Positions 6,319-6,732 of a stretch of DNA of 6,732 bases are shown piece by piece. Under the pieces are notes generated by a model. It made no database searches, was not told where the DNA came from, and saw only the letters and a list, made by a program, of their open reading frames with translations. The stretch's first letter is position 1, and every line of letters begins with the position of its first letter. The stretch lies in assembly GCA_023453655.1 (NCBI GenBank), contig JAEXTE010000260.1, positions 1 through 6,732 on the forward strand, written 5' to 3'. The stretch is from Pseudomonadota bacterium. Lineage in GTDB: Bacteria; Pseudomonadota; Gammaproteobacteria; Xanthomonadales; Xanthomonadaceae. A program made the position numbers and the translations under genes.

Positions 6319-6414
6319 GTGAAAAACGCCCCTGCCCACGCCGACATCCTGACCTCCGCCCGCATGGCGGCCGGGATGACCTCGCGTGCGCGCCGACCGG
6401 ATTCCTGCGCCTGA
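6319..6414 (+). CDS. Putative arginine leader peptide upstream of argF'
   Basis: This short ORF (31 codons from GTG 6319; 12 codons from the in-frame ATG 6376, 16 from ATG 6364) ends at TGA 6412-6414. From ATG 6376 it reads [12 protein letters not shown]. Three Arg codons, CGT, CGC and CGA (6385-6396), fall within four codons. CGT and CGA are unusual here because neighbouring genes mainly use CGC. The stop directly precedes the antiterminator strand at 6415. This is the layout of leader peptides in which a ribosome starved of charged tRNA-Arg stalls and lets the downstream gene be transcribed. No Shine-Dalgarno site is visible for any start; the GTG could be leaderless. The downstream gene makes an arginine precursor, which supports the reading. 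The ORF is too short for codon statistics, and chance cannot be excluded. Confidence 0.5.
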   Translation: MKNAPAHADILTSARMAAGMTSRARRPDSCA

Positions 6415-6475
6415 GCTGGGTCGACCGGACGTTGTCTCCGTCATGCCGAAACCCAGCCCGCAGGCTGGGTTTTTT
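6394..6475 (+). promoter_or_regulatory. Putative transcription attenuator of argF' (segments 1-4)
   Basis: Four alternating segments can be drawn. Segment 1, CGACC (6394-6398), includes the CGA codon of the leader ORF and pairs with GGTCG (6419-6423). Segment 2, GCTGGGT (6415-6421), follows the leader stop and pairs perfectly with segment 3, ACCCAGC (6451-6457). A small GACG/CGTC helix (6428-6431 with 6439-6442) can nest inside. Segment 3 pairs with segment 4, GGCTGGG (6463-6469), to form the terminator. A ribosome stalled on the Arg codons would cover segment 1 and free segment 2 to form the antiterminator. A ribosome at the stop would cover segment 2 and let termination occur. The pairings are seen; the mechanism is inferred from known amino-acid attenuators such as trp and his. 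Confidence 0.55.
6449..6475 (+). terminator. Rho-independent terminator in the argF' leader
   Basis: CCCAGCC (6452-6458) pairs with GGCTGGG (6463-6469) around loop CGCA. It is extended by three A-T pairs and followed by six T's (6470-6475). It stands 181 bases after the stop of the 5774 gene and 49 bases before argF', so it fits an attenuator better than a simple gene-end terminator, although it could serve as both. Confidence 0.88.
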
Positions 6476-6523
6476 CGTTTCTGCACCGCCAAACCCGATG
6501 ATCTACTCCACTGGATGCCGCCG

Positions 6524-6732
6524 ATGAAGCATTTCCTGAATACCCAGGACTGGAGCCGCGCCGACCTCGATGCGCTGCTCACGCAGGCCGCGCTGTACAA
6601 GCGCAACCGCATCGGCGACGAGCTCAGGGGCCGGTCGATCGCGCTGGTGTTCTTCAATCCCTCCATGCGCACCCGCACCAGCTTCGAGCTGGGCGCCTTC
6701 CAGCTCGGCGGCCACGCCATCGTGCTGCAGCC
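6524..6732 (+). CDS. argF': N-acetylornithine carbamoyltransferase (N-terminal part, runs off right edge)
   Basis: This enzyme transfers the carbamoyl group from carbamoyl phosphate to N-acetyl-L-ornithine, giving N-acetylcitrulline in the arginine pathway of Xanthomonadaceae. Sixty-nine residues are visible. The start M-K-H-F-L-N-T-Q-D-W-S and the carbamoyl-phosphate loop F-F-N-P-S-M-R-T-R-T-S-F-E-L-G closely match what I know of the Xanthomonas protein (about 340 residues). The S-M-R-T-R loop differs from the S-T-R-T-R of ordinary ornithine carbamoyltransferases. The start is ATG 6524, with GGA at 6513-6515 eight bases upstream as a possible ribosome site. The in-frame ATG at 6515 would add three residues. 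It lies behind the arginine-codon leader and terminator at 6319-6475 and is probably controlled by them. The rest of the gene and any downstream arg genes lie outside the window. Confidence 0.92.
   Translation, partial: MKHFLNTQDWSRADLDALLTQAALYKRNRIGDELRGRSIALVFFNPSMRTRTSFELGAFQLGGHAIVLQ

Noticed and set aside
6476..6523. Separate argF' promoter between the terminator and the start codon
   Set aside because: No convincing -35/-10 pair was found in these 48 bases, though a weak promoter cannot be fully excluded by eye.
1..6732. CRISPR arrays, insertion sequences, tRNA or rRNA genes
   Set aside because: No regular spaced repeats, transposase motifs with terminal repeats, or cloverleaf/rRNA signatures were recognised.

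Overview
The window is GC-rich (roughly 70% by eye) and densely coded. Gene content points to a gammaproteobacterium of the Xanthomonadaceae/Lysobacteraceae (Xanthomonas, Lysobacter, Luteimonas, Pseudoxanthomonas type). The strongest clue is the right-edge gene. It encodes an N-acetylornithine carbamoyltransferase, which replaces ordinary ornithine carbamoyltransferase in that family. A DksA-like protein with a histone-H1-like Lys/Ala/Pro tail and the frequent GTG starts fit the same group.

Layout, left to right. (1) 1-1251, minus strand: yidD followed with no gap by a class I dihydroorotase gene that runs off the left edge. (2) 1252-1351: a short divergent promoter region with overlapping -10 elements. 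(3) 1352-2329, plus strand: a 325-residue DksA-family protein with a basic repetitive N-terminal tail and a cysteine-poor C-X2-T-X17-T-X2-A finger. (4) 2342-2369: a hairpin with A and T tracts that can terminate in both directions between convergent genes. (5) 2388-5608, minus strand: cysS, a 153-base gap, sufE, then an MFS transporter gene whose GTG start overlaps the sufE stop by 4 bases. (6) 5609-5773: a divergent intergenic region with a 12-base perfect palindrome. (7) 5774-6268, plus strand: a small secreted protein of unknown function, probably read from a leaderless message. (8) 6269-6523: a leader region ahead of argF'. (9) 6524-6732: the 5' end of argF'.

The most interesting element is the argF' leader at about 6319-6475. 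A short ORF carries Arg codons CGT, CGC and CGA within four codons and stops at 6412-6414. It is followed at once by a segment (6415-6421) that is a near copy of the 3' arm of a Rho-independent terminator (6449-6475) and is perfectly complementary to that terminator's 5' arm. A third segment, containing the CGA codon, can pair with the antiterminator strand. This is the arrangement expected for ribosome-mediated transcription attenuation by arginine, upstream of a gene for arginine synthesis. It is inferred from sequence only.

The genes otherwise mix housekeeping roles: pyrimidine and arginine synthesis (which share carbamoyl phosphate), cysteine tRNA charging, Fe-S sulfur transfer, membrane-protein insertion and RNA polymerase control. 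No mobile element, CRISPR array, tRNA or rRNA gene was seen.
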